From NCBI GenBank assembly GCA_964629645.1, contig CAZVSU010000036.1, positions 1-25,694 of the forward strand: DNA of 25,694 bases. The letters are read 5' to 3'. This DNA is from JAAKFL01 sp964629645. Its GTDB lineage: Bacteria > Chlamydiota > Chlamydiia > Chlamydiales > SLFE01. The translations under genes were made by a program, and so were the position numbers. The notes below the pieces were generated by a model. That model searched no databases, was not told where the DNA came from, and saw only the letters and a list, made by a program, of their open reading frames with translations. Of the stretch, positions 14,280 to 21,852 are shown in pieces; positions within the stretch are counted from its first letter, which is position 1, and every line of letters starts with the position of its first letter.

Positions 14280-15269
14280 ATGCGGGCGATGGTTTTAAAA
14301 CAAGCAAAGAAACCTCTTTCAATGGAAGAGGTGCCCAGACCGGAGCCGGGCTCTGGGCAAGTGCTGATTCGGGTGCATGCGTGCGGCGTCTGCCGTACCG
14401 ACCTCCATATCATCGATGGGGAGCTCTCAGAGCCAAAGCTCCCTTTGATCCCGGGGCATCAGGTGGTCGGAACGGTGGCTGAGTGTGGCAAGGGCGTTCG
14501 AAACTTTTCTCAAGGGGACCGCGTCGGCGTCCCCTGGCTTTTTCAAACATGCGGCTCATGCCGCTATTGCCTTTCAGACAAAGAAAACCTTTGCGACCAC
14601 GCTCTTTATACAGGTTATCAGGTGAACGGAGGATACGCTGAGTTTTGCGTTGCCAACGAGTCTTTTTGCTTCCCCATAGACCAAAGTTACGACGACATCC
14701 AAGCGGCTCCCCTCCTTTGCGCCGGACTCATTGGCTACCGCTCCTATCGCATGGCCGGCGACGCGAAAAAAATCGGGTTATACGGATTTGGCGCAGCGGC
14801 CCATATTGTGACGCAGGTGGCGCTGTATGAAAACAAAGAGATCTTTGCCTTCACGCGGCCCGGCGATACAAAAACGCAAAAATTTGCCCGCAAGCTCGGG
14901 GCAAAGTGGGCGGGAAGCTCAGAAGACTTGCCTCCGGAGCGGCTCGACGGCGCACTTATTTTTGCTCCGGTCGGCTCGCTGGTTCCCAAAGCGCTAAAAG
15001 CGGTGGTGAAAGGAGGTTCGGTGGTCTGCGCCGGCATCCACATGAGCGATATTCCGGGTTTTCCTTATGCCGATCTTTGGGAAGAAAGGGTCATTCGATC
15101 CGTTGCCAACCTCACAAGGCAAGACGCCCGCGAGCTTTTAGCATTAGCCCCCAAAATCCCCATCGTCACTCAGGTAACAAAGTACCCTCTTGAAAAGGCC
15201 GGTGAAGCGCTCGAAGATCTTCGAAAAGGGCGGTTCGACGGCTCTGCTGTCCTTGTCATTGATAAATGA
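14280..15269 (+). CDS. zinc-dependent alcohol dehydrogenase
   Basis: This 329-residue medium-chain dehydrogenase oxidises primary alcohols or reduces aldehydes with NAD(H). Catalytic zinc ligands fit Cys38 (ACGVCRTDLH), His60 (PGHQVVG) and Cys147. Structural zinc is bound by Cys91, Cys94, Cys97 and Cys105 (CGSCRYCLSDKENLC). The nucleotide-binding turn is GLYGFGAAAH (166-175). The layout matches AdhA/AdhP-like bacterial enzymes of about 330-340 residues. The start at 14280 (MRAMVLKQ) follows the family; a GTG at 14259 would add 7 residues. No strong ribosome-binding site is seen. The 3' end overlaps the convergent tspO gene by 14 nt. Confidence 0.92.
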   Translation: MRAMVLKQAKKPLSMEEVPRPEPGSGQVLIRVHACGVCRTDLHIIDGELSEPKLPLIPGHQVVGTVAECGKGVRNFSQGDRVGVPWLFQTCGSCRYCLSDKENLCDHALYTGYQVNGGYAEFCVANESFCFPIDQSYDDIQAAPLLCAGLIGYRSYRMAGDAKKIGLYGFGAAAHIVTQVALYENKEIFAFTRPGDTKTQKFARKLGAKWAGSSEDLPPERLDGALIFAPVGSLVPKALKAVVKGGSVVCAGIHMSDIPGFPYADLWEERVIRSVANLTRQDARELLALAPKIPIVTQVTKYPLEKAGEALEDLRKGRFDGSAVLVIDK

Positions 15270-15726
15270 ACTTGAAATAGTTAAAGACGATCGCGTAGCT
15301 GATCCATGCCATGTAAGGGATCAGCAAACCCGAAGCGATTTTGCTGTGAAGAAAAAAGACGGCCATCGCAAAAAAGAGAAGGCCCCACAAAAGACAAAGA
15401 TTCATAAGGGCAAGTTTTGGGTCTTGCCATTCGAAAAAGATCCACCACCAGGCCGCGTTGCAGACTAAAATGGCGCTAAAAAGCATCATGGGAAACAGTC
15501 TTTCAGGACCACGCGTGTTGATCCAAACAAGCCACCCGGAAATGGCGACGAGTCCATAAACAAAAGCCCACGAAGGGGGAACCATCCATGTTGGCTGCCC
15601 CCAAAGCGATTCAGAGAAAAAGCGCGTTGCCGCCGTGTAGCTGAGGCCGGTAGCATAGCCGCCGATCAGAATAAAGAAAAACACAACGGCAAAAAAGACG
15701 AGAAGAGAAAAGGCTTTTTTTATCAT
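15256..15726 (-). CDS. tspO: TspO/MBR family protein (second, divergent copy)
   Basis: This 156-residue five-helix membrane protein belongs to the tryptophan-rich sensory protein family. WMVPPSWAFVYGLVAISGWL matches the WTPPxWVFGPVW...LVW core. The ANAAWWWIFF-like segment (CNAAWWWIFFEWQDP) and the final PYMAWISYAIVFNYFKF match helices 3 and 5. Family members bind porphyrins and cholesterol-like ligands and take part in tetrapyrrole and stress responses. It is more divergent than the upstream copy; the KPxW motif reads GQPTW. The start overlaps the end of that copy by 4 nt (ATGA), so the pair is co-translated and probably arose by tandem duplication. Confidence 0.88.
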   Translation of the reverse strand: MIKKAFSLLVFFAVVFFFILIGGYATGLSYTAATRFFSESLWGQPTWMVPPSWAFVYGLVAISGWLVWINTRGPERLFPMMLFSAILVCNAAWWWIFFEWQDPKLALMNLCLLWGLLFFAMAVFFLHSKIASGLLIPYMAWISYAIVFNYFKFIYQ

Positions 15727-16217
15727 TTAGCCATCACTTCGATCACTTCAAACAAGGCGATGACAAAATTGATCGACATGGCGAAGCTGATCCAAATCAA
15801 ATAAGGAAAAAGGAGCAGTGAAGCCAAAGGAGAGGTGTTCCAAAAGTAAGCCATGTTAAAAAGGATCAAGATGAGAAGAAGCGTGATGTTAAGAAAGCCA
15901 AGGAGAGGGTTTTGCGAGGCGAAAAAAAGCCAAGGCCAAAGGGCGTTGCAAAGGAGCTGCGCGCCATAAATTTTCATTGGGGTGTTGTTGAGATGCCCTC
16001 CTAGCTGACACCAAACGAGCCAGCCGGAAAGCGCAATCATGATATAAAGGACAAGCCAAACAGGGCCGAACACCCAATTTGAAGGGGTCCAGTACGGTTT
16101 TTTGAGCTCGGCATACCAATTGTCGACAGACATCGATGTGGCAAGATAGCCTAAAAAACTGATCGCCAGGACGATAAATAAGAAGATCAGCAGTCCTGTG
16201 AATTTATCGACACGCAT
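15723..16217 (-). CDS. tspO: TspO/MBR family tryptophan-rich sensory protein
   Basis: This 164-residue integral membrane protein has five predicted helices. The hallmark loop WYAELKKPYWTPSNWVFGPV and the following LYIMIALSGWLVW are intact, as are CNALWPWLFFASQNP and PYLIWISFAMSINFVIA. TspO proteins bind tetrapyrroles and other lipophilic ligands, and bacterial ones affect porphyrin handling and oxidative stress. A GGGGG tract 4-8 nt upstream may serve as the ribosome-binding site. The gene follows the oxidoreductase at a 36-bp gap and is ATGA-coupled to the second tspO. This suggests a four-gene run that starts with the sulfotransferase-like gene. Confidence 0.93.
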   Translation of the reverse strand: MRVDKFTGLLIFLFIVLAISFLGYLATSMSVDNWYAELKKPYWTPSNWVFGPVWLVLYIMIALSGWLVWCQLGGHLNNTPMKIYGAQLLCNALWPWLFFASQNPLLGFLNITLLLILILFNMAYFWNTSPLASLLLFPYLIWISFAMSINFVIALFEVIEVMAK

Positions 16218-16253
16218 AAAACCCCCGTTAGTATCAATTGAAAAGCTTGGATA

Positions 16254-17228
16254 TTAAACGTCCTCATCCTTTTCATTGATTTTGAGAACGACTTTTCCCC
16301 GTGTATGCCCTGTCCTTAGCTGGTCCCACGCTTTTGCGGCTTCCTCAAGAGGATATTCGGTCAGCTCAGGGGGGATCAAAACCCCTTCGTCAAACATTTT
16401 GGAGATCGTTTGCAGCTGCTTCCCACTCGGCTGAACAAAGACAAAACCTGTACGGATGCCATACTTCTCAGAGAGCGACTCTTCGATAAAAAACTTGCAA
16501 ATCGTCACGAGCCATCCCCCTTTGCGGACAACTTTTAAGCTTTCATCAAAGACGTTTTCCCCCACACAATCCAAGACAACATCAAAACCTCCTTTGACAT
16601 CTTTGTCGATCACATCCTGAATCCTCTCAGAATGGTAGTCGATGGGAACGTCAGCGCCTAAGGAGCGGACGTAGTCGTGATTGCTGGGACTTGCGGTCGA
16701 GTAAACAGTGGCGCCGGCCCATTTGGCTAGCTGAATGGCAATGCTTCCCACACCCCCTGCCCCTGCTTGAATCAAAATAGTCTCCCCTTTTTTTAACTTC
16801 GCCTTGTCAAAAAGCGCCTGCCACGCTGTCAAAGCGACGAGCGGGACCGCTGCAGCCTCTTTGAAATTGAGAGATTGAGGCATTTTTGCCATATGCCCCG
16901 CCGGGGCGCTAAGAAATTCGGCATAGGTGCCGATCCCGGTATGAGAGATATCAAGACAATCTGTGTAAACGCGATCGCCGACCTGAAACTGATCAACCCC
17001 ATCGCCAAGCGCTTCGACAACGCCTGCGGCATCAAAGCCGGGGGTTGCCGGAAATTCTGTCTTGATACGTTTCTTGAGCCAGCCGGCGCAAATCTTCCAA
17101 TCAACAGGATTGGTTCCCGCATAGGCAATTTTCATTAAGATTTCGCCCGGCTTTGGTTCCGGCACAGGCAGATCGGTCAGATAAAGCACGTCATTTCCAC
17201 CAAATTGATCAAATACCATCGACTTCAA
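16254..17228 (-). CDS. zinc-less NADP-dependent oxidoreductase (quinone-oxidoreductase type)
   Basis: This 324-residue medium-chain dehydrogenase/reductase lacks the zinc ligands of alcohol dehydrogenases. The GroES-like N-terminal part ends near residue 120. The NADP-binding loop is AGAGGVGSIA (155-164), followed by DYVRSLGADVPIDYH and the C-terminal GHTRGKVVLKI typical of the quinone oxidoreductase branch. Likely substrates are quinones or activated alkenes. The TTG start at 17228 (MKSMVFDQFGG) is preferred because AGGAG lies 7 nt before it and it restores the family MKAM-type N-terminus; the ATG at 17219 lacks a well-spaced site. Its start overlaps the end of the sulfotransferase-like gene by 20 nt. 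Confidence 0.88.
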   Translation of the reverse strand: MKSMVFDQFGGNDVLYLTDLPVPEPKPGEILMKIAYAGTNPVDWKICAGWLKKRIKTEFPATPGFDAAGVVEALGDGVDQFQVGDRVYTDCLDISHTGIGTYAEFLSAPAGHMAKMPQSLNFKEAAAVPLVALTAWQALFDKAKLKKGETILIQAGAGGVGSIAIQLAKWAGATVYSTASPSNHDYVRSLGADVPIDYHSERIQDVIDKDVKGGFDVVLDCVGENVFDESLKVVRKGGWLVTICKFFIEESLSEKYGIRTGFVFVQPSGKQLQTISKMFDEGVLIPPELTEYPLEEAAKAWDQLRTGHTRGKVVLKINEKDEDV

Positions 17229-18060
17229 GAGACCACTCCTTCATTTTTTGGTCGTATAACTCAATATGCTCGCGATCGAAATAGTCTTTCCACATCCCCA
17301 CTTTTCCTTTATGGAAGGTGTAGCCTGAAGCGTAAACCTTTTTGAATATTTCGATGAGCTTCTGGTCGGATAGTGCACGACCGAGAGCGTCGGCAATTTT
17401 TCTGAGTTCTGCGATCTGCTCTTGCTCTGTCCCCCCGCCGCCCCAAGGCCCCATCAGCCGTTCAAAGCTGATTGTCACCGCAACCGAAGAGTGTTTCCAC
17501 CCCTCAAAGGCGCGGGCGATGTAACAGATGGAATTGTGCCACTCAGACCCTGAGATAATGAGCGATAGCTGCTCGCTAAATTCAAGCCGTCGAAACCATG
17601 GCGCCTCGATCAGCCCCGTCCCGAATTTGTCAATGTGAAAAAGCGCTGTGATGGCTGTATCGCGGGGGTCGCGGTCCAGCGTAAAAACAACGGTTTGCCG
17701 ATTGTCTAAAAACGACTCCATCCGCTCGGTATAAGGGGTGTTCAAAAACATAAACCTCCCCTTCCTCTTAAGCGTATCCATGGCCTCTTTGACCCGTCTT
17801 TGAGCGATCGGCTTTTTATTCCAAAGAACAGCCAAATAGTTCGGATCGGAAGCGAAAAAATGGAATGTGGCTTCATCGCATTCGTCATAAGGTTCAAAAA
17901 ATGCTCTTGGCCAGACCCCTTCTTTACCGGTCAATTCTTCAAGGAGAGGAACGATCAGGTGATTGCCGGAATGAGGCGGGGCCATCACGACAAATTCAGG
18001 AACCGCTCCAAGTGCGCTTGTCCACAAAACAGAAAGAAAAAAAAGAAAAAGTCCCTTCAT
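17209..18060 (-). CDS. sulfotransferase-like protein with N-terminal signal sequence
   Basis: Sulfotransferases move sulfate from PAPS to a hydroxyl or amine. This 283-residue protein shows a 5'-phosphosulfate loop (APPHSGNHL, about residues 27-35), a 3'-phosphate motif (RDPRDTAITALFH, 130-142) and the C-terminal KGKVGMWKDYF (251-261), which corresponds to the RKGxxGxWKxxF block of cytosolic sulfotransferases. Residues 1-19 form a signal peptide or membrane anchor, which is unusual for a PAPS-using enzyme. The acceptor is unknown. The start at 18060 gives a clean signal sequence; a GTG at 18078 would add 6 residues, and neither has a strong ribosome-binding site. It heads the run leading to the oxidoreductase and tspO genes. 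Confidence 0.78.
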   Translation of the reverse strand: MKGLFLFFLSVLWTSALGAVPEFVVMAPPHSGNHLIVPLLEELTGKEGVWPRAFFEPYDECDEATFHFFASDPNYLAVLWNKKPIAQRRVKEAMDTLKRKGRFMFLNTPYTERMESFLDNRQTVVFTLDRDPRDTAITALFHIDKFGTGLIEAPWFRRLEFSEQLSLIISGSEWHNSICYIARAFEGWKHSSVAVTISFERLMGPWGGGGTEQEQIAELRKIADALGRALSDQKLIEIFKKVYASGYTFHKGKVGMWKDYFDREHIELYDQKMKEWSLEVDGI

Positions 18061-18103
18061 CGCGCTCACAAAATTCACGTCAATTTGCTATCATAGGGCC
18101 GAT

Positions 18104-19102
18104 ATGAAAAAAACAAAAGCAGAGATCCTAAAAAAAATACACGGCGGGCAGGTCTGCCAAATCGTCTCGACTGCTGCGCGACTCGAAATCGCCGACCATT
18201 TGGACGAGTCGCCTCTCACTCCGGAAGAATTGGCAACGAAGATAAGTGTCGACTGTGAAGCGCTCAAGCGTTTGCTCTCTTCTTTGGCGGCGCTCCATCT
18301 ATTGGAAGAAAAAGAGGAAAAGCTCCGTTTGACCGATGAAGGGCTTCATTTAAGGAAAAGCGATCCCAGCAGCGTGCACGCTTTGGCAGTTTATAAGGGG
18401 TCGCCTGCTGTTTGGGGCGCTTTAGGAGCCCTATGCGACGGCGTTCGCCTCGGACAGTCGCCTTTCGAGCTCGCTTTCGGACAAGATTTTTTTGCTTATC
18501 TTGCCGAAAACGAAGAGGCCATGACCTATTTTCAAAATGCAATGACGCGCTATGTTGAAGAGAGCAGCACAAAAATTTTGGATCTGTATGATTTTTCCCC
18601 TTTCCGCCGCTTTCTTGATGTGGGGGGAGGAAGCGGCGCTTTTGCCAAACTGTTAGTAGAAAGAGCCCCTCACCTCAAGGGGGCCGTATTCGATCTTCCT
18701 TCTGTTGTGAAGACAACACAAAATGGGGACATCACGTTCATCGCCGGTAATTTCTTCGAGGCGGTGCCAAAGGGTTATGACGCTTACATCATGAGAAATA
18801 TCTTACACGACTGGTCTGACTTAAAAGCGCTGTCTCTACTGCAATCCATACACAAAGCGTGCGGCAACCAAAGCACGTTATTGATTTTCGAAACCTTTTA
18901 CCAAAAAAATTCCACAAGCCGTCTTGGACGATTTTCCGACCTCGCGATGTTCACGCTCACCCCCGGGGGAAAAGAGCGCTCCTTCAAAGAGATCGAAACT
19001 CTTTTAGAGGAGGCCGGCTTTCAGGTGACCCGGACCTATCAGACAACAAGCGCGAAAAGTTTGGTCGAAGCCAAGCCAAAACACTCCTTGCCAGCAACTT
19101 AA
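18104..19102 (+). CDS. SAM-dependent O-methyltransferase (COMT/hydroxyneurosporene type)
   Basis: This 332-residue protein starts with a winged-helix dimerisation domain (about residues 10-85, TPEELATKISVDCEALKRLL). It then has the family segment SPFELAFGQDFFAYLAENEE and a Rossmann methyltransferase domain with the SAM loop DVGGGSG (172-178). The acidic FDLPSV follows, and the catalytic His235 sits in RNILHDWSD. Relatives methylate hydroxyl groups of phenolics, carotenoids or antibiotics; the substrate here is not predictable. It diverges from the sulfotransferase-like gene across 43 bp, with a weak AGGG 6 nt before the start. Confidence 0.9.
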   Translation: MKKTKAEILKKIHGGQVCQIVSTAARLEIADHLDESPLTPEELATKISVDCEALKRLLSSLAALHLLEEKEEKLRLTDEGLHLRKSDPSSVHALAVYKGSPAVWGALGALCDGVRLGQSPFELAFGQDFFAYLAENEEAMTYFQNAMTRYVEESSTKILDLYDFSPFRRFLDVGGGSGAFAKLLVERAPHLKGAVFDLPSVVKTTQNGDITFIAGNFFEAVPKGYDAYIMRNILHDWSDLKALSLLQSIHKACGNQSTLLIFETFYQKNSTSRLGRFSDLAMFTLTPGGKERSFKEIETLLEEAGFQVTRTYQTTSAKSLVEAKPKHSLPAT

Positions 19103-19146
19103 CCAAACTGTTGCACGAAGTTTTCCGACGGATTATAGGGTAAAGT

Positions 19147-20478
19147 ATGTTCCATCGGCTCAACTACGACGGCAAAAGCCGCATTTTAGATTCTGCTGAC
19201 CTGATACTCACTCCCGCCCGCTATGTGTTCGGGGGAAAAACAGTGGATTGCTACCGGCTGGACGAAGAAGAGGCCGCCTTTTTTGAATCGCGCCCAGATG
19301 AAAGTGGCGGGCAAAGCAGCGCCCTCAAGGTCGCCTCTGTCGTCCTCTCGATTTTAGGAGCCCCTTTGTTGATCGGTGCTTACGGCATCAAGCATTTCGA
19401 CGAAAAGCACAAGGGCGTTCTGAAACGATACCTCGATCGATCCGAATCAGATGCCTATCTATTACGCCCCAGAATCGGCGACAGCCTGATTTCTCGGACG
19501 GCCGTCCGCCTTTTCATGCGGACAGCAAAACTCGATCAAGTCGCCGCCGCCATGCAGATACAGGGGCAAAAAATCATCAAAGTCTTCTCGCCGGGCAAAT
19601 ACGACGGAGGCCTTCCCCTGCCTATAGCTGAGGTGATCAAGGAGAAGCTGATCCCCTACACCAACGAGCCGACCGACTTTTCCGAAGCGTGCCGCCGCTC
19701 TTTTACCGCTTTAAAAAGTTTAGACAGTACGTCGCGAAAAATGATCCCCCTTATGCTGGCCAGGCTCTTTCACGTCTCCTGGCTGCTTGACCCCTCTTCG
19801 TACAAGAGCGACCTCGCCAAAGATATAAAAGACGACCTGCTCAGACTTCAGGACCATGAACCTTATTTGATTCCCTTAACCTTTTTCTGTCCGTCGAAAG
19901 GGTACCGAACTGTGATCACGAGCCTCGCTCCGGATGGTAAAGGGACCTTCGACTGGAAAATCTACCGCGCACACGTCGGTTCAGAAGGGGTCGTCACGAA
20001 CAAGTGGTTTGCCAATAATCGAGTGCCAGGGATAAGACTCAAGCATTTGACCCCGGAACAAGCGACAGATCTTTCCTTTTTAAGCGCACTGATCGACTTC
20101 GGGACTTTTGCCGAGCGCGATCAGGGAGAGCGATTTTTCACCTATGTGACCAATTTTGAAAAGCAGCACGATAATGTGACGTTCTCAAGCAGGATGCCGA
20201 CGATCAAGACCCCTGAAGCCGACCTTGACACAATCCGAAGTGTGAATTTCGTGATGAAGGATCTGATGGGAAAACGGTTCTACAAAGAATTCAAACTTCT
20301 GATGAGAGTGGATAGTTTGATCGAGCTCAAAAAAGCGCTCGACAGTAGTTCTGCCCTTAATCCCGAACAACTCAGCGATGCCAGCTCTCTTTTCGATAAA
20401 GCAAAACATTCTCTCAAGCGATTTGTGACGAAAGCAGGCGATCTTCTCAGCGACGAACAGAAAGCCATTCTCTCATAA
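19147..20478 (+). CDS. protein of unknown function with a central hydrophobic segment
   Basis: I do not recognise this 443-residue protein. The N-terminal part (MFHRLNYDGKSRILDSADLI, then LTPARYVFGG) is followed by one hydrophobic stretch at about residues 62-83 (ALKVASVVLSILGAPLLIGA). A long soluble, mostly helical region follows, with charged segments and no catalytic motif that I can name. The shape, with a membrane-embedded hairpin or single segment and no signal peptide, resembles proteins seen in environmental chlamydiae; that is an impression. It starts 44 nt after the methyltransferase on the same strand, with only a weak GGGTAAAG ribosome-binding region. A purT remnant follows directly. 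Confidence 0.72.
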   Translation: MFHRLNYDGKSRILDSADLILTPARYVFGGKTVDCYRLDEEEAAFFESRPDESGGQSSALKVASVVLSILGAPLLIGAYGIKHFDEKHKGVLKRYLDRSESDAYLLRPRIGDSLISRTAVRLFMRTAKLDQVAAAMQIQGQKIIKVFSPGKYDGGLPLPIAEVIKEKLIPYTNEPTDFSEACRRSFTALKSLDSTSRKMIPLMLARLFHVSWLLDPSSYKSDLAKDIKDDLLRLQDHEPYLIPLTFFCPSKGYRTVITSLAPDGKGTFDWKIYRAHVGSEGVVTNKWFANNRVPGIRLKHLTPEQATDLSFLSALIDFGTFAERDQGERFFTYVTNFEKQHDNVTFSSRMPTIKTPEADLDTIRSVNFVMKDLMGKRFYKEFKLLMRVDSLIELKKALDSSSALNPEQLSDASSLFDKAKHSLKRFVTKAGDLLSDEQKAILS

Positions 20479-20500
20479 CAATGTCGGTTTCCATCACAAA

Positions 20501-20818
20501 GCAAAACGGCACTCCTACACTCACGGCGATTGGGCCCCCTTCGATTTCGATAGAGCAAAGGGGATCCGCCGCCTCTTCTGCGCTCACGCTATCTCTTATC
20601 GCAACTTGCAAGACGCGCTAAAAGAGGAAGGGACCACCCTTCGCCTCTTTGGAAAGCCGGAGGTCAATGGAACCAGGCGAATGGGCGTTGCTCTCGCTTT
20701 TGGGACTTCCCTCGAAGATGCGAAAAGGAAAGCAGACGCAGTCTCTCAATCCGTCGAGGTCACTTTTTCGCCTGATCGCCCCAGAGCTCTTTCAAACGCT
20801 GGTCCCGTCCACATGTGA
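20501..20818 (+). pseudogene. purT: decayed C-terminal remnant of purT (formate-dependent GAR transformylase)
   Basis: PurT carries out the third step of purine synthesis with formate and ATP. Only the C-terminal quarter is recognisable, and it is spread over three frames. LLHSRRLGPL (about 20508-20537) recalls the LHARAxLGLP segment. SISIEQRGSAASSALTLS (about 20541-20594) recalls IPxIxxxGPAASAVIL. After a further shift, SYRNLQDALKEEG, LRLFGKPEVNGTRRMGVALA and EDAKRKADAVSQSVEV match the family C-terminus closely. The last frame runs on to a stop at 20818 inside the 3' end of msrA, so the original end is lost. The upstream ATP-grasp domain is missing. The remnant starts within about 20 nt of the preceding gene's stop. 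Confidence 0.75.
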
Positions 20819-21359
20819 AGCGGTAAAACTTGTAGCGGAGGGGATTTTTTTGGTAGTAGTTTTGGTGATAGTCCTCTGCCGGCCAAAAGACATCCAGAGG
20901 GACAATTTCCGTATAGACATCGGAAAAGCGTCCGCTGTCCACAAGCTTTTGCTTTGAGGCTTCCGCCAACTTTTTCTGCTCGTCATCTTCGTAGAAAATA
21001 GCCGAACGGTATTGACTTCCCCTGTCGCAAAACTGTTGGTCTTTCACAGTGGGATCAATATTCACCCAAAAAATATCGAGAAGCTCTTGGTAGGTCACTT
21101 TCGTCGGGTCGTAGACCACCTGAACCACTTCAGCATGGCCCGTTGATCCTGCCGACACTTGTTCGTAGGAAGGAGACTCGACAGAGCCTCCCGCATAACC
21201 GGATCGGGTCGCAACCACACCCTCAATTTTGTCGAAAGGGGGCTCCAAACACCAAAAACATCCCCCTCCAAAAGTCGCTGTTTTTAAATTGTTTGTCTCT
21301 TCGGCGATCAGAGAGAGCGCGAAAAGACTCGTTAAAATAAGAATGGCTAACACTTTCAT
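20760..21359 (-). CDS. msrA: peptide methionine-S-sulfoxide reductase MsrA, exported
   Basis: MsrA repairs oxidised methionine in proteins. This 199-residue enzyme has the catalytic GCFWC motif (Cys34) in FGGGCFWCLEPPF, then RSGYAGG, GHAEVVQVVYDP and CDRGSQYRSAIFY, all diagnostic. A further Cys near the C-terminus (FTCGRD) may serve in recycling. Residues 1-19 form a signal peptide, so repair probably happens in the envelope, which fits the nearby lipoprotein SodC. The start codon overlaps the stop of the upstream membrane-protein gene (ATGA), with GGAG 8 nt before the start. Its 3' end overlaps the tail frame of the purT remnant. Confidence 0.96.
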   Translation of the reverse strand: MKVLAILILTSLFALSLIAEETNNLKTATFGGGCFWCLEPPFDKIEGVVATRSGYAGGSVESPSYEQVSAGSTGHAEVVQVVYDPTKVTYQELLDIFWVNIDPTVKDQQFCDRGSQYRSAIFYEDDEQKKLAEASKQKLVDSGRFSDVYTEIVPLDVFWPAEDYHQNYYQKNPLRYKFYRFTCGRDQRLKELWGDQAKK

Positions 21360-21760
21360 CTCCTTGTCTCCATAACGTAAAGGGTATCATAATCTCGCAG
21401 GGCCCAAAGCGCGTAACAGGCAGCAAGCATGGGCCAGGCAGCAAACAAAAGCTCGTTGTCTGCTTGGAATGGCTCTAGATATTGGGGAAAGAGCGAAAGA
21501 GTCGAAATCAAATGCAAAATGAACACGGCGCCATATGAAAGAATCTTTTTGATCCCGAAGACAAATGCGATGATCGTCACAAAGACAACGGTCCCGATAA
21601 AGTATGAGAGCGCTTCTGTCAATCCGGGGACGTGGTACACGTTTTCATAGATAAGGCTGGCCCGGAGCGGGCGGGCAAATTTGTTCAGCACCCACATCAG
21701 CATCACAAGAAAGATCGAAAGGCGCAAAGATAGCAAGATGCGAGGCAAGTTTGTCGGCAT
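21356..21760 (-). CDS. small four-helix membrane protein of unknown function
   Basis: This 134-residue protein has about four hydrophobic segments (near 8-24, 48-69, 74-92 and 104-119) and motifs such as GIKKILSYGAVFILHLISTL and WPMLAACYALWALRDYDTL. I do not recognise a named family; it is vaguely DoxX-like. It is ATGA-coupled to msrA, so a link to envelope redox or stress is possible but unproven. AAGGGA lies 6-7 nt before the start. Confidence 0.75.
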   Translation of the reverse strand: MPTNLPRILLSLRLSIFLVMLMWVLNKFARPLRASLIYENVYHVPGLTEALSYFIGTVVFVTIIAFVFGIKKILSYGAVFILHLISTLSLFPQYLEPFQADNELLFAAWPMLAACYALWALRDYDTLYVMETRR

Positions 21761-21781
21761 AGATCATCCCTTTTTGTCCGC

Positions 21782-21809
21782 AGTCTATCAAATCTTTTCT
21801 GTTTTACAA
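21782..21809 (-). promoter_or_regulatory. candidate promoter for the membrane protein-msrA pair
   Basis: On the minus strand, TTGTAA (21804-21809) and TAGACT (21782-21787) are 16 nt apart and lie about 22 nt before the start at 21760. The -35 box overlaps, on the opposite strand, the -35 box of the divergent acyl-CoA dehydrogenase promoter. This is a pattern match only. Confidence 0.38.
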
Positions 21810-21832
21810 AGAAACCTTTTCTCGTTTATGAA
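21803..21832 (+). promoter_or_regulatory. candidate promoter for the acyl-CoA dehydrogenase gene
   Basis: TTTACA (21803-21808) and TATGAA (21827-21832) are separated by 18 nt and lie 20 nt upstream of the start at 21853. A GGGGGAG ribosome-binding site lies between. This is a pattern match only. Confidence 0.38.
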
Positions 21833-21852
21833 AGAAACAAAAGGGGGAGACT

